Shown: positions 1 through 9,560 of the stretch, piece after piece
Numbering within the stretch: the first letter of the stretch is position 1
How the letters are laid out: each line of letters opens with the position of its first letter
NCBI RefSeq assembly: GCF_002911665.1
Contig: NZ_MTBP01000001.1
Coordinates: forward strand, 1,612,001-1,676,000
Reading direction: 5' to 3'
Origin: Actinomadura rubteroloni
GTDB taxonomy: Bacteria; Actinomycetota; Actinomycetes; Streptosporangiales; Streptosporangiaceae
Length of the DNA: 64,000 bases
Program-made: the position numbers and the translations under genes
The notes under the pieces: generated by a model
What the model was told of the DNA's origin: nothing
Databases searched by the model: none
The model's input: only the letters and a program-made list of their open reading frames with translations

Positions 1-3000
1 CACGTGAGTCGAGGGCGGTGGCGGAGACCTGGGTGGGCGCGCCCGGCAGTCGGGCCGGGATCACCGTCGTCGAAGCGCTCGGTTCACTGGACCCTCCGGC
101 GTTCAGGGCGGTGACGGTCACGGTGTAGGTGACGCCGTTCGTCAAGCCGGTCACGTCGGCGGACGTGCTCGTCCCCGCTGCGGTGGCGGTGATGCCGCCG
201 GGTGAGATGGCGATCCCGTACGACGTGATCGGTGAACCGCCGTTCGAGGCGGGCGGCTGCCACGTGACGTGGGCTCCCGAGTCGCGGGACACGGCCGTGA
301 CTCCGCCGGGTGCACCGGCCGCGCCGGTCGGCGTCACGGCCCCGCTCGGGTCGGACGCAGGGCTCTCTGCGGCACCGTTCGTCGCGGTGACGGTGAAGGT
401 GTAGGACGTGCCGTTGGTCAGCCCGGTGACGGTGGCCGTGGTGACGTTGCCGCCGACGGTCGCCGTCCTGCCGCCGGGACTCGCGGTCACCGTGAAGCCG
501 GTGAGCGGTGCGCCGCCGGTGCCGGTGGGCGCCGACCAGGTGATCTGCGCCTGTCCGTTTCCTGCGACGGCGGTGACGCCGGTGGGAGCGGCAGGCGTGG
601 CACCGGGCGTGACCGGTTCCGACGCGCTGGAAGACCGGCTGACGCCTAGTGCGCTGGCCGCGGTGACGGTGAACGTGTACGCGGTGCCGTTGGTCAAGCC
701 GGGCATCGTGGCGGTGGTGTCGGTGCTCGTCACGGTGGCGCCGCCCGGCGCGGCGATCACGGTGTAACCGGTGATGGGCGAGCCGCCCGAAAGCGGAGCC
801 GTCCAGTGGATCGTCGCCTGGCCGTCGCCAGGGACCGCCGTGACGTCGCGCGGCGGATCCGGCGGGCCCGTGGGAGTCACGGGCGCCGATTCCGCGGACT
901 CGGTCCCCGTGCCGGCTTCGCTCGTCGCGGTGACGGTGAACGTGTAGGCGGTGCCGTTCGTCAGCCCGGTGACGTCGGCGGTGGTGGAGGCCGCGTCGAC
1001 CACGGCCGTGCGCCCACCGGGGTGGGCGATGACCGTGTACGAGTTCAGCGCCGCGCCGCCGTCGTCGGCGGGGGCCGTCCAGGTGATGTGGGCGGTGCCG
1101 TCACCGGGCGTCGCGGTGACGCCGGTAGGGACGCCGGGGAGGTCTGCGAGGGTGATCGGCGTGGACGCCGCAGACGGATCCGACGTTCCGCCGGCCGTGG
1201 TCGCGGTGACCGTGAACGTGTAGGTGGTGCCGCGCGTCAGGTCGGTGACGTCGGTTGCCGGATCGTCGCCCGGGATGGACAGGGTGCGGCCGCCCGGCGA
1301 AACGGTGACGGTGTAGCCGGTGATCGGAAGCCCGCCCGTGTCTTCTGGCGGGGACCACGTCACTGTGGCGTCGGTCGCGCCCGGAACCGCGGTCACGTCC
1401 GTGGGGGAGCCCGGCCGGGTGTTGGGGGTGACGACCGGTGATGGTGCCGAGGAAGCACCGGGTCCGGCGTTCGTCACGGCGGTCACGACGAACGTGTACG
1501 GGACGCCGTTGGTCAGTCCGGTGACGACTCCGGAAGTCTGATCGCCGGGGAAGCTCCAGCTTCGTCCGTTGCCCGTGACCGTGTACGAGAGCACGGACCC
1601 CGAGCCGTTGTCGGACGGCGCGGTCCAGCTCACGGTGGTCTGCCGGTCTCCCGCGACGGCCGTCACGCCGGTCGGTGCGGGCGCGAGGGCCGTCGGAGTG
1701 ACTGGTGTCGACGGCTCCGAGGGCGCACCGGCGCCCATCTCATTGATGGCGACGACGGTGAAGGTGTACGCCGTGTCATTGGTCAGCCCCGTGAAGAGGG
1801 CCTCCTGCTCGGTGCCTTCAACGGTGACCTTCTGCCCTCCAGGCGATGCCGTCACTTCGTAGGAAGTGATGGGACTGACCGATGCAGGTTCCTCCCACAT
1901 CACGCGGACCTGGCCATCGCCGGGAATTGCCGTGACCTGGTCGGGCTGCCCCGGCGGCGGTTGTGGGACAACGGAACCGCTGGTCACCGAAGGGCTCACG
2001 CCCAAGGCGTTCACGGCGACCACCGTGAACTTGTAAAGCGTGCCGTTCGTCAGCCCGGCGACGTGCGCGGTGGTTTCAGTCCCACTGGTCGTGACGACCG
2101 TGCCGCCGGGACTCACGGTCAGGCGGTATGAGGTGATCGGGGACCCGCCGTTGTCCGCGGGGGCGAGCCAGGTGACATCGGCCGCACGGTCATGCGGTTC
2201 GGCGGACACATATCCCGGGCCGTCCGGAACAGTCGTCGGCGTCACTGGGCTCGACGGCTGTGAAGGGTCGGAAACCGTGTCCGTCGAAGACGTCGCGGTG
2301 ACCGTGAACGTGTACGAGGTGCCGTTCGTCAGGCCCGTGATCGTGGCGGTCGTGTCGGACGTTGTGATCTGACGGCCGCCGGGATCAGCCGTGACGGTAT
2401 AGCTTGCGACTTCCTGTGCGGGTGCGGTCCAGCTGACCACGGCCTTCTGGTCGCCGGGCACCGCGCTCACCTGTGTCGGCGGGTCCGGCTTGATCGCGGC
2501 TCGTGGCGTCACCGGGTCCGACGGGGCGGATGCGGCACCGGGGCCGCCCGCGTTGCTGGCCGTGACGGTGAACGTGTAGGCGGTTCCATTCGTGAGGCTG
2601 TTCACCGTTGCGGAGGTGGCCGTTGTCGTCACCTGCTGACCGCCTGGTGAGGCTGTGACGGTGTAGCCGGTGACGGCACTGCCGCCGTCGCTGGACGGCG
2701 CCGTCCAGGTCACGGTCGCGGACGCGTCGCCCGCAGTGGCTGAGACTTCCTGTGGAGCGCTTGGCGGGGCGAACGGGGTGACCGGAGCGGACGCGGTGGA
2801 GTCGGGGCCGTTGCCGATTCTGTTGGTCGCGCGAACTTTGAACGTGTAGGCCGTGCCGTTGGTCAGTCCCGTGAGCGTCGCCGACGTCGCGGATCCCGCT
2901 GCCGTCACGGTGCGGCCGCCCGGGCTCGCCGTCACGGTGTAACCGGTGATTAGCAAGCCGCCGGTCACGGGCGGCGGTGCCCATGAGATGGTCGCCTGCC

Positions 3001-6000
3001 GGTCGCCGGGCTGCGCGGTGGGTGCGTCGGGTGCACCGGGAACGCTCGCCGTCTGGTCGGTGATCTGCACGGTCACGCCGCCGACGGAGATCGATTTCGG
3101 ATTGATGAGGAAGGTGTAGGTGCCCGTATCGGTGAGCGTCAGGGGCCCGAATTTGTACGCGCCACTGGTCCAGTACTCCGAGCCCGTGGACGCGACCGTG
3201 CCGTTAGGCTTCAGCAAAGACGGAACGGCCTGGCCCGTGGCATAGGTGGACCCGGAAAGCCAGAAGGTCACCTGCTGGCCGGCAGTTCCAGCGAACTGAA
3301 CCCGGCTGTCCTGTCCGGGCACAGGTGTGGACACTTGAACGGCAGGTCCGTTGACCGTGGCCGCGAGCATTTGGTCGGCCACTTCGGAGACTTGCACGCT
3401 GACCGATCCGGTCGCGTCGCCGACCGGGTCCACCAGGACCGTGTACTCGCCGCTTGAGGGCAGATTCACCGGCCCCAGCAAATACGAGCCGGACCAGGAA
3501 CTGTTCGGTGCCACGACGGTCCCGCCCGGACCCACCAACGACACCGCGACCTTGCCGTACGAGAACGACGACCCAGAAAACGCAACACTCACCCGCTGGC
3601 CGACAGTACCCGAAAAACGAACACGACCATCCTGGCCTGGAACGGTCGTCGCCACCTGAACAGACGCCCCACCAACCGTCGCCGCCAAAATCTGATCAGC
3701 AACCTCAAAAACCTGCAGACCGACCGAACCCGTCACATCCCCCACCGGGTCCACCAGGACCGTGTACTCGCCGCTTGAGGGCAGATTCACCGGCCCCAGC
3801 AAATACGAGCCGGACCAGGAACTGTTCGGTGCCACGACGGTCCCGCCCGGACCCACCAACGACACCGCGACCTTGCCGTACGAGAACGACGACCCAGAAA
3901 ACGCAACACTCACCCGCTGGCCGGCAACACCCGAAAAACGAACACGACCGTCTTGAAGCGCGATGGTCGTGGTCAGAGTGACCTTCGGACCGCCGATCTG
4001 GGTGTTGAGGCTGATGAAACCAGGCGGAGTCACGGAGTTCGACGGCGCTGACGCCACGCTGACGCCCAAAGCGTTCGTGGCCTTGACGGTAAAGGTATAA
4101 ACCGTGCCGTTGGTAAGGCCGGTGACGGTCGCGGTCGTGGATCCGGCGGGAGCTGTCGCGGTGAGACCGCCCGGCGACGACGTGACGGTGTAACCGGTGA
4201 TCGGGGAACCGCCGTCGTCAGCGGGCGGAGACCAGGAGATGGCAGCCTGCCGATCGCCGGCGACCGCCGACACCTGGGTGGGCGCACCGGGCGCACCGGT
4301 CGTCGTCGCGGCGAAGGTTCGGGACGGAGTCACCGGCGCGGACGCCTCTGACCCCGTGCCGGTACCGCGCGCGTTACTCGCACGGACGACGAACGTGTAC
4401 GTCGTGTCGTTGCTCAGCCCGGAAATCGTCAGCGACGTGCGGTCAGTCCGTATCGTCTTGCCGCCGGGCACGACCGACACGGTGTAACCGGAAACGGGGA
4501 CGCCCCCGTCCACCCGGGGCGGAGCCCAGGTCACGGTCGCCCAGCGGTCACCGGGCGTGGCGGTCACCTGGGTGGGCGCACTGGGCTTTCCGGTTGGCAC
4601 GACGGGCCGTGAGGCGGCAGAGCGCGCGCCTGGACCGGAAGCCGTCTGCGCGGTGACCATGAAGGTGTAGGCCGTGCCGTTCACCAACCCGGTGACGCTG
4701 GCTCGGCGCTGACCGCGGCTTACCCGGACGATCTTCCCGCCGGGTGCTGTGGTGATCGCGTAGCCGGTGATCGGCGTGCCGCCCGTGGTACGAGGCGCTG
4801 CCCAGGTGACGACCGCGCGGCCGTCATCGGCGGTCGCCGTGACGGCGGTCGGTGCCGCCGCGAGACCCGCGGGCGTCACCGCGCGGGACGGCGCGGACGT
4901 GTCCCCGGTACCTGTGGCGTTGGCCGCTGTCACGGTCAGGGTGTACGGCCGTCCGTTCGTCAGGCCGGTCACGGTCGCTGTTCTCTTGTCTCCGGCGACG
5001 ACGACCGTCTTGCCTCCCGGCATCGCCCGGACGGCGTAGGCGGTGATCGGACGTCCGCCGTCGTCGGCGGGCTTTTTCCATGCCAGAGTGGCCGAGCCGT
5101 TCCCCGCCGAAACGGACACGAGCGCAGGCGCGCCCGGAGTGCCCAGCGGTGTCACCGCGGTGGAACGCGCGGACGCGCCGGAAGTCCCGACGGCGTTGGT
5201 GGCCGTGACGGTGAACGTGTACGCCTTGGCGTTGTGCAGGCCCGTCACGGTGGCTCTTGTCGCGGCGCCGGTGACGCGCGCGGTTCTTCCACCGGGCGAC
5301 GCCTTGACGGTGTACCCGGTGATCGACGCGCCGCCGTCGTCGATCGGGGGCGTCCACACGACTGTGGCCTGGGACTCTCCGGCAGTCGCCGTGACCGCGG
5401 TGGGAATCTTCGGAGCCGCGAGAGTACGCGCGTACCCTTGAAGATCAACGGCTACGGTCACCGGTGAGTCTCCGTCATTCTCGATGACCATCGTGCGGCG
5501 GCCCGATTTGGGAAATCCGATGACCGCCGTGCCGGTCGCCGGTGAGCGGGCACTGTAGGGCAGCACCGCGGGTCCGGACTTGCCGGAAGAGCGTTCCGCG
5601 CGAACGCGAAGAACGCCGTCTCCCGAGCTGTTCGCCGTCACCGCGAGCGCTGCGGCGGTCAATGCGGTCCCGACGCGGGGAACGCCGTGTTGACCGTCAA
5701 GGTCGATGGTCGTAGTGCCCCGGGGTTCGATCGTGACCTTGTCGAATGCCAGAGGCAGTTGCGCGACGGGGACGAAGCGCTGGCCGGGAGAAGACGAGCC
5801 ACCGGTATCGGCGAAGACACCGATCAGGGCGACGGAGATGTCCACGGCTGCGGACCCTTGGTTGCGGACCACATAGCCGCCATCCGGTGACGTCGTCACC
5901 AGCGTGTTGGACGTGACCCGGCCAGGGGCATAAGTCACTTGCGGAGACGCGGGCGGATCCTGCCCGGCAGGCGTAAGACTGACTGCACCCGCTTTCGAGC

Positions 6001-6703
6001 CCTGTGGGGCCCGGGCGACGGCCTGAAGCATGACGGCGTCGGTCCGGTCGGGGAGAGCGAGTCCCGCCGGCAGACGCAGGCGCCGGGATGTTCCCGGCGC
6101 GAGCCCGTCCACCTGGCCGATCTGCTCGTATCCGCGCGCGGTGAACCCGCCCGCGGGTCTGCTCCCTGGTCGATCGAGCAGGTAGCCCTCGACCGTGATG
6201 TCGACCTTCACCGGGCCCGCCCCGCGATTGGCCAGAAGCAATCGGCCATCACTGCCGAGCCGGAGCAGAGAGAAACCACGGACCGCTGTACCGGGCACGT
6301 AGGAAAGCGTGCGGGCGGTCTTCGTGTCCCGGTGGAGCTCGCCGTTCGGGTAGGCGAGAAGGTCGCCTGTGCTCTGGCCCGACACAGTCAACTGGGCCGC
6401 GACCGCTTCGATGGACTTCCGGGGAATGCCGGCCTGACCGGCGAGTAGTACGGAGACACTCGCCTTCGCGGGAACAGTCACGCTTCCGAGCGGACGATCC
6501 CGCAGGGGAACGAACTGGCCGTCGCGGACGGCCGAACCGGACGTGCGCGATTTCCCGGCGGTAGGCGGAGGGGTGACACGAGCAACCGGCGTGCCCGGCT
6601 CAGCGACAGCAGAACCGCCAGGGACGACCAGCGACCCGAGCAAGACGACTGGAACGAGCGTCCGCGCCGACCGCCGCCACCACAAGCCCCGACCGGTCCA
6701 CAT
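1..6703 (-). CDS. Giant secreted fibronectin type III repeat protein (N-terminal part; continues beyond the left edge)
   Basis: One minus-strand frame is open from the ATG at 6703 to base 1, about 2,234 codons without a stop. A signal peptide (basic WWRRSAR, then LVPVVLLGSLVV, cleavage near AVA-EP) starts it, preceded by AGGGTGGG. Residues ~60-425 hold repeated beta-rich units of the kind ending in LLLANRGAGPVKVDITVEGYL, common in actinobacterial surface proteins. Residues ~430-905 hold five FN3 domains, ~905-1235 three related ~107-residue beta modules resembling PPC-type domains, and ~1235-2215 eleven more FN3 domains, each with the LTNGTAYTFTVTA signature. Frame was checked at 2866 and 148. 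It is probably an extracellular matrix or adhesion protein, or carries an enzymatic domain past the edge; catalytic function cannot be judged. Both strands are open here, but only the minus strand gives domain logic. Confidence 0.88.
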   Translation of the reverse strand, partial: MWTGRGLWWRRSARTLVPVVLLGSLVVPGGSAVAEPGTPVARVTPPPTAGKSRTSGSAVRDGQFVPLRDRPLGSVTVPAKASVSVLLAGQAGIPRKSIEAVAAQLTVSGQSTGDLLAYPNGELHRDTKTARTLSYVPGTAVRGFSLLRLGSDGRLLLANRGAGPVKVDITVEGYLLDRPGSRPAGGFTARGYEQIGQVDGLAPGTSRRLRLPAGLALPDRTDAVMLQAVARAPQGSKAGAVSLTPAGQDPPASPQVTYAPGRVTSNTLVTTSPDGGYVVRNQGSAAVDISVALIGVFADTGGSSSPGQRFVPVAQLPLAFDKVTIEPRGTTTIDLDGQHGVPRVGTALTAAALAVTANSSGDGVLRVRAERSSGKSGPAVLPYSARSPATGTAVIGFPKSGRRTMVIENDGDSPVTVAVDLQGYARTLAAPKIPTAVTATAGESQATVVWTPPIDDGGASITGYTVKASPGGRTARVTGAATRATVTGLHNAKAYTFTVTATNAVGTSGASARSTAVTPLGTPGAPALVSVSAGNGSATLAWKKPADDGGRPITAYAVRAMPGGKTVVVAGDKRTATVTGLTNGRPYTLTVTAANATGTGDTSAPSRAVTPAGLAAAPTAVTATADDGRAVVTWAAPRTTGGTPITGYAITTAPGGKIVRVSRGQRRASVTGLVNGTAYTFMVTAQTASGPGARSAASRPVVPTGKPSAPTQVTATPGDRWATVTWAPPRVDGGVPVSGYTVSVVPGGKTIRTDRTSLTISGLSNDTTYTFVVRASNARGTGTGSEASAPVTPSRTFAATTTGAPGAPTQVSAVAGDRQAAISWSPPADDGGSPITGYTVTSSPGGLTATAPAGSTTATVTGLTNGTVYTFTVKATNALGVSVASAPSNSVTPPGFISLNTQIGGPKVTLTTTIALQDGRVRFSGVAGQRVSVAFSGSSFSYGKVAVSLVGPGGTVVAPNSSWSGSYLLGPVNLPSSGEYTVLVDPVGDVTGSVGLQVFEVADQILAATVGGASVQVATTVPGQDGRVRFSGTVGQRVSVAFSGSSFSYGKVAVSLVGPGGTVVAPNSSWSGSYLLGPVNLPSSGEYTVLVDPVGDATGSVSVQVSEVADQMLAATVNGPAVQVSTPVPGQDSRVQFAGTAGQQVTFWLSGSTYATGQAVPSLLKPNGTVASTGSEYWTSGAYKFGPLTLTDTGTYTFLINPKSISVGGVTVQITDQTASVPGAPDAPTAQPGDRQATISWAPPPVTGGLLITGYTVTASPGGRTVTAAGSATSATLTGLTNGTAYTFKVRATNRIGNGPDSTASAPVTPFAPPSAPQEVSATAGDASATVTWTAPSSDGGSAVTGYTVTASPGGQQVTTTATSATVNSLTNGTAYTFTVTASNAGGPGAASAPSDPVTPRAAIKPDPPTQVSAVPGDQKAVVSWTAPAQEVASYTVTADPGGRQITTSDTTATITGLTNGTSYTFTVTATSSTDTVSDPSQPSSPVTPTTVPDGPGYVSAEPHDRAADVTWLAPADNGGSPITSYRLTVSPGGTVVTTSGTETTAHVAGLTNGTLYKFTVVAVNALGVSPSVTSGSVVPQPPPGQPDQVTAIPGDGQVRVMWEEPASVSPITSYEVTASPGGQKVTVEGTEQEALFTGLTNDTAYTFTVVAINEMGAGAPSEPSTPVTPTALAPAPTGVTAVAGDRQTTVSWTAPSDNGSGSVLSYTVTGNGRSWSFPGDQTSGVVTGLTNGVPYTFVVTAVTNAGPGASSAPSPVVTPNTRPGSPTDVTAVPGATDATVTWSPPEDTGGLPITGYTVTVSPGGRTLSIPGDDPATDVTDLTRGTTYTFTVTATTAGGTSDPSAASTPITLADLPGVPTGVTATPGDGTAHITWTAPADDGGAALNSYTVIAHPGGRTAVVDAASTTADVTGLTNGTAYTFTVTATSEAGTGTESAESAPVTPTGPPDPPRDVTAVPGDGQATIHWTAPLSGGSPITGYTVIAAPGGATVTSTDTTATMPGLTNGTAYTFTVTAASALGVSRSSSASEPVTPGATPAAPTGVTAVAGNGQAQITWSAPTGTGGAPLTGFTVTASPGGRTATVGGNVTTATVTGLTNGTSYTFTVTATNGAAESPASDPSGAVTPTGAAGAPGGVTAVSRDSGAHVTWQPPASNGGSPITSYGIAISPGGITATAAGTSTSADVTGLTNGVTYTVTVTALNAGGSSEPSASTTVIPARLPGAPTQVSATALDSR
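3423..3922 (-). repeat. 321-bp in-frame tandem duplication inside the FN3 gene
   Basis: Bases from 3423 to about 3601 recur essentially unchanged from 3744 to about 3922, an offset of 321 bp, which is exactly 107 codons. Each copy encodes one of the beta modules between the two FN3 blocks (motifs RVSVAFSGSSFSYGKVAVSL and SGEYTVLVDPVGD). A third, more diverged module lies at about 3060-3340. The very high nucleotide identity points to a recent duplication or to gene conversion. Parts of the linker (3600-3720) use A-ending codons unlike the surrounding gene. Confidence 0.85.
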
Positions 6704-6727
6704 GCAGCGCCCACCCTTTTTTAGGCC

Positions 6728-6795
6728 CCGAAACGTTACCCGATAATTACTGCGTGCAACAGAAAATCCGGGCCCGCGAACTACCGAAACGTTTC
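6728..6795. promoter_or_regulatory. Divergent intergenic region with repeated CCGAAACGTT boxes
   Basis: The 343-bp gap between the divergent FN3 and solute-binding genes is AT-richer than its surroundings. CCGAAACGTT occurs at 6728-6737 and again at 6784-6793; the second lies in the perfect palindrome GAAACGTTTC (6786-6795), the shape of a LacI-family operator. Binding of a shared regulator is an inference; no regulator gene is adjacent. The rest of the gap (6796-7046) shows only a GGAG ribosome site before the GTG at 7047. Confidence 0.35.
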
Positions 6796-7046
6796 TTACA
6801 CAGCAGCAGTAAACAAGTCGAGAGTGATACAGATCACATGATCGTCGGCGCCGCGGCAGGGCGTCCGGACTTCGAGAGGGAATCGACCGTGATGGCTGGC
6901 ATACGCCCAGGTCAGTGCCCTATTCGCTTGTGGCGTGTCGGCCGTTCGGACGACAGGTGTCACCCGTTCGGCTCGAGTTTCTTGGTGTGGACGAGCCAGT
7001 CAGCTCCACATAAGGTCATCCGGCACATCGAACCGCTGGAGCTTCT

Positions 7047-7859
7047 GTGACCCGTCGCCGCTTGACCGCAGTACTCGCCGTGGCCGTTCTCGCGGTAGTC
7101 GCCGCGACAGTGGCGTTCTGGTCAGGAAACAAAGAAGCGCCGTCCCTCGTGGACACGGCCAAGAAGACCAAGAAGCTCACCATCGGAGTGCTCCCCGACC
7201 AGCCCGGCCTGGGCCAGCGGGTCGGAGAAAAGACCTATGCGGGGCTCGACGTCGATGTTGCGACGTATATCGCCAAGCAGCTCGGCGTACCCGCGGCCGG
7301 CATCACGTTCGTGCCCGTGACCGGCGCGGACCGGGCCGTCGCACTGGCCAACGGCAAGGCTCAACTCGTCATCGCGGCTTCGCCGGTTCAGGAGGAGAAG
7401 CGTGGTGGGGTCGCTCTGTCCGACCCGTATCTGACCATGCATGACGACGTTATGGTGCTGTCCACCAACAAGAAGATGCGGCAGTCGCGCGACGTTGTGG
7501 GCAAGAAGCTCTGCGTGCTTCCAGGTAGCGTTATCCCGGCCGGTCTCAAGGCCAAAGCGATGCCGACGAAGAGCATCAGCGAATGCCTTCTCGCCCTACT
7601 CCGCGGCAAGGTCGTCGGCGCTTTCGGAAAGGATGCCGTTCTCGCCGGATACGCACAGCAGAACCCCGGTCGCTTCAAGCTGCTAGGGCCCAACGGGACG
7701 GCAACGAGCTACAGCATCTACCTTCCGGCCAAGGATCCGCGTGTAAAGCACAAGGTTGACTCGGTTTTGCAGAAGATGGTTCAGGACGGCACGTGGAAGC
7801 GTATGGTGACAACACGATTGCCAATGCTGTCGACCTCCCAGGCCGCCGTTCATCCTTAG
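7047..7859 (+). CDS. Amino-acid-type (family 3) periplasmic solute-binding protein, membrane anchored
   Basis: 270 residues. A basic start (TRRRLTAVL) and one hydrophobic stretch to about residue 25 form a signal anchor or signal peptide; there is no lipobox cysteine, which is unusual for an actinobacterial binding protein. The mature part reads as an SBP_bac_3 fold: KKLTIGVLPDQPGL opening strand, GLDVDVATYIAKQLGV (first lobe), LVIAASPVQEEKRGGVALSD, then KKLCVLPGSVIPAG and a hinge return. Such proteins bind polar amino acids or related small solutes outside the membrane and deliver them to an ABC permease. No permease or ATPase gene is adjacent, so it is an orphan that could serve a distant transporter or act as a sensor. 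The GTG start is supported by GGAG about 7 bases upstream. Confidence 0.78.
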   Translation: MTRRRLTAVLAVAVLAVVAATVAFWSGNKEAPSLVDTAKKTKKLTIGVLPDQPGLGQRVGEKTYAGLDVDVATYIAKQLGVPAAGITFVPVTGADRAVALANGKAQLVIAASPVQEEKRGGVALSDPYLTMHDDVMVLSTNKKMRQSRDVVGKKLCVLPGSVIPAGLKAKAMPTKSISECLLALLRGKVVGAFGKDAVLAGYAQQNPGRFKLLGPNGTATSYSIYLPAKDPRVKHKVDSVLQKMVQDGTWKRMVTTRLPMLSTSQAAVHP

Positions 7860-8153
7860 TCATGCCGCCCATGTAGATGCAAGTGAGAAGCGTGTCACGG
7901 GCGTACGGTGCTGCAACTGCGGACTGGATCGACCAAACGTGAATGCCACCGGCCGGATCGTGTAAAGAGCCAGTACCGCAGCTAGGGGATTGCTCAAATC
8001 CCCGTGCTCGATATGCTTGCTTGAAGGTTGACTGGGGCGCTTTCCGTCCACAGTTCTAACCGAATTTTGATCCCTGGCCGGCATGGCGCGACGCGAGAGT
8101 CGGCGGACGAGGCCATCGAGGAGCGCGGGCGGCGGCAGGCTGCCCTCGGTTCC

Positions 8154-8240
8154 TTAGTCCCAGGCAAACGGCGGCTCGCCCAGGATCGCGATCAGCCGCA
8201 CGTAAGTCGGCTCCGTCCGGTCGCCGCCGTCCGGCGGTGA
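8154..8240 (-). pseudogene. Possible C-terminal remnant of an unknown gene
   Basis: The minus frame ending at 8154 finishes with DRTEPTYVRLIAILGEPPFAWD, which reads like a natural protein C-terminus, whereas upstream (8241-8393) the same frame runs antisense to the pentapeptide-repeat remnant and looks meaningless. I do not recognise the family. It may be the tail of a truncated gene. The rest of 7860-8153 shows no gene I can support. Confidence 0.25.
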
Positions 8241-8261
8241 CGAGCTGAGCCGGCCCGACGA

Positions 8262-8566
8262 GGCATCGGTTTCGGCGACGCCAACGGTCTCGCGGTGACC
8301 GATACCGACTGGTCCCGCCTCCAGCTCACCGACCGGGCCATCACCGGTTGTCGGTTCACCGAGACCTCTCTCAGTGACGCCGTCCTCCAACACGCTTGGC
8401 TGACGAATGCGACCTTCGAGGACGGCGACTTGCCTACGCCCGTCTCACCGACGGCGAAATCGACCGCTGTGTCTTCACTGGCTGTCGTCTCATGGGCCTG
8501 AACATCCAGCGGGTCGTCCTGAGCGACGCCGTCTTCGAGCGCTGCCGCTTCGACATCCGGGACTGA
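8262..8566 (+). pseudogene. Pentapeptide-repeat protein remnant, frameshifted
   Basis: From about 8262 the plus frame reads IGFGDANGLAVTDTDWSRL and then AITGCRFTETSLSDAVLQHA, typical pentapeptide-repeat spacing (A/C-x-[LF]-x-x). At about 8430, after TFEDGDL, that frame becomes nonsense, and the reading continues one base back with ARLTDGEIDRCVFTGCRLMG, then VLSDAVFERCRFDIRD and a TGA at 8564-8566. The 5' end is also missing: an in-frame stop lies at 8238. Pentapeptide proteins form right-handed beta-helices. The combination of frameshift and truncation indicates a decayed gene, unless the frameshift is a sequencing error. Confidence 0.6.
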
Positions 8567-8633
8567 CGGTCGGCGGCCGCGTGCCCGGTGATTCCAACGG
8601 GTCAGGTGAGGGGGTCGTCGGGGTGGGGTTGGA

Positions 8634-9302
8634 TCAGCGGGCGGTCATGGCGGCTTTTGGGTGGTCGGTCGCGTGCATCTCTTCGGGGCGGATCAGGCCC
8701 TGGCGGAGGGCGGCCATGAGGGCCTGGGCGCGGTTCGTGGCGCCCAGCTTCTCGTAGAGGCGGGCCGTGTAGGTCTTGGCCGTCGAGTGGCTGAGGTGCA
8801 TCGTGCGGGCGATCTCGGCGATGGAGAGGCCGTTCGTCAGCAGGGCCAGGACCTCGCGTTCGCGGGCGCTGAGCAGGTCGCCGCCTCGGCGGCGGCGCAG
8901 GGCGCCTACCAGGTCGGACGCGGTGAAGGACAGGGGGGCTACTGCGGCGTGGCGGATTGCGGCCAGGAGTTCGGCTACCGGGGCGGCCTCGTCCACGAAG
9001 GCTGAGGCTCGTAGGTCCATCGCGCGGAACAGGGCGTCGTCGCCGTCCCGGGGTGCCATCACGACGATGCCTACGTCGGGGCGGACGGTGCGCAGGGCGG
9101 AGGCCAGCGTGAGGCCGTCGCCGTCGGGGAGGCGCCGCGCGATCACCACGACCGTGGGATCGCCGGACTCCAGCCAGAGGCGGCCCTCGGCGAGGCTGTC
9201 GGCCTCGCCGGCCAGCTCAATGTCGGGGTGGGCCCTGACCACGTGGGCCAGACCCAGGCGGCACAGCGTGTGCCCGTCCACGACGACGACTCGGATCGTC
9301 AT
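8634..9302 (-). CDS. LuxR/NarL-family regulator with degenerate receiver domain
   Basis: About 222 residues from the ATG at 9302, chosen over the longer upstream reading because GGGAGGG sits just before it and the receiver domain begins at once (MTIRVVVVDGHTLCRLGLAH). The C-terminus is a canonical LuxR HTH (LLSAREREVLALLTNGLSIA, then HLSHSTAKTYTARLYEKLGA). The receiver lacks the usual switch residues: the phospho-acceptor Asp after the third strand is Ala (VVVIARRLPDGDG), the acidic pair is DG rather than DD, and the conserved Lys near the end is replaced (FVDEAAP). It should therefore act without normal aspartyl phosphorylation. It is divergent from the Tad pilus operon and is a plausible regulator of it; that link is inference from position. 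Confidence 0.82.
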   Translation of the reverse strand: MTIRVVVVDGHTLCRLGLAHVVRAHPDIELAGEADSLAEGRLWLESGDPTVVVIARRLPDGDGLTLASALRTVRPDVGIVVMAPRDGDDALFRAMDLRASAFVDEAAPVAELLAAIRHAAVAPLSFTASDLVGALRRRRGGDLLSAREREVLALLTNGLSIAEIARTMHLSHSTAKTYTARLYEKLGATNRAQALMAALRQGLIRPEEMHATDHPKAAMTAR

Positions 9303-9560
9303 ACGCCCTCCCAACCGAGCGGCCGACGCGAAGTCGGCGATTGCGGGTCGACGGTCCGGTGGGAGCGGGTCCGGCTGACGCACCGTAGCCGACGCCGAGT
9401 GGCCGTCTCCAGAGGAAGCGGCGAACTTCCGACTGTTGTCACAGCCCGTGACCTGCATCAACGCTCCCGGCACACAGTACATGCGGGTGATGGATGCTCA
9501 GTCAAACGACAACCGGGCGTTGCACCGTGCGACGAAGGGCGTTCGGAAGCCGTAGCCGGG

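Noticed and set aside
129..6448. Series of plus-strand frames across the first 6.4 kb
   Set aside because: They are complements of FN3 repeat codons; the minus strand gives one continuous frame with a signal peptide and coherent domains.
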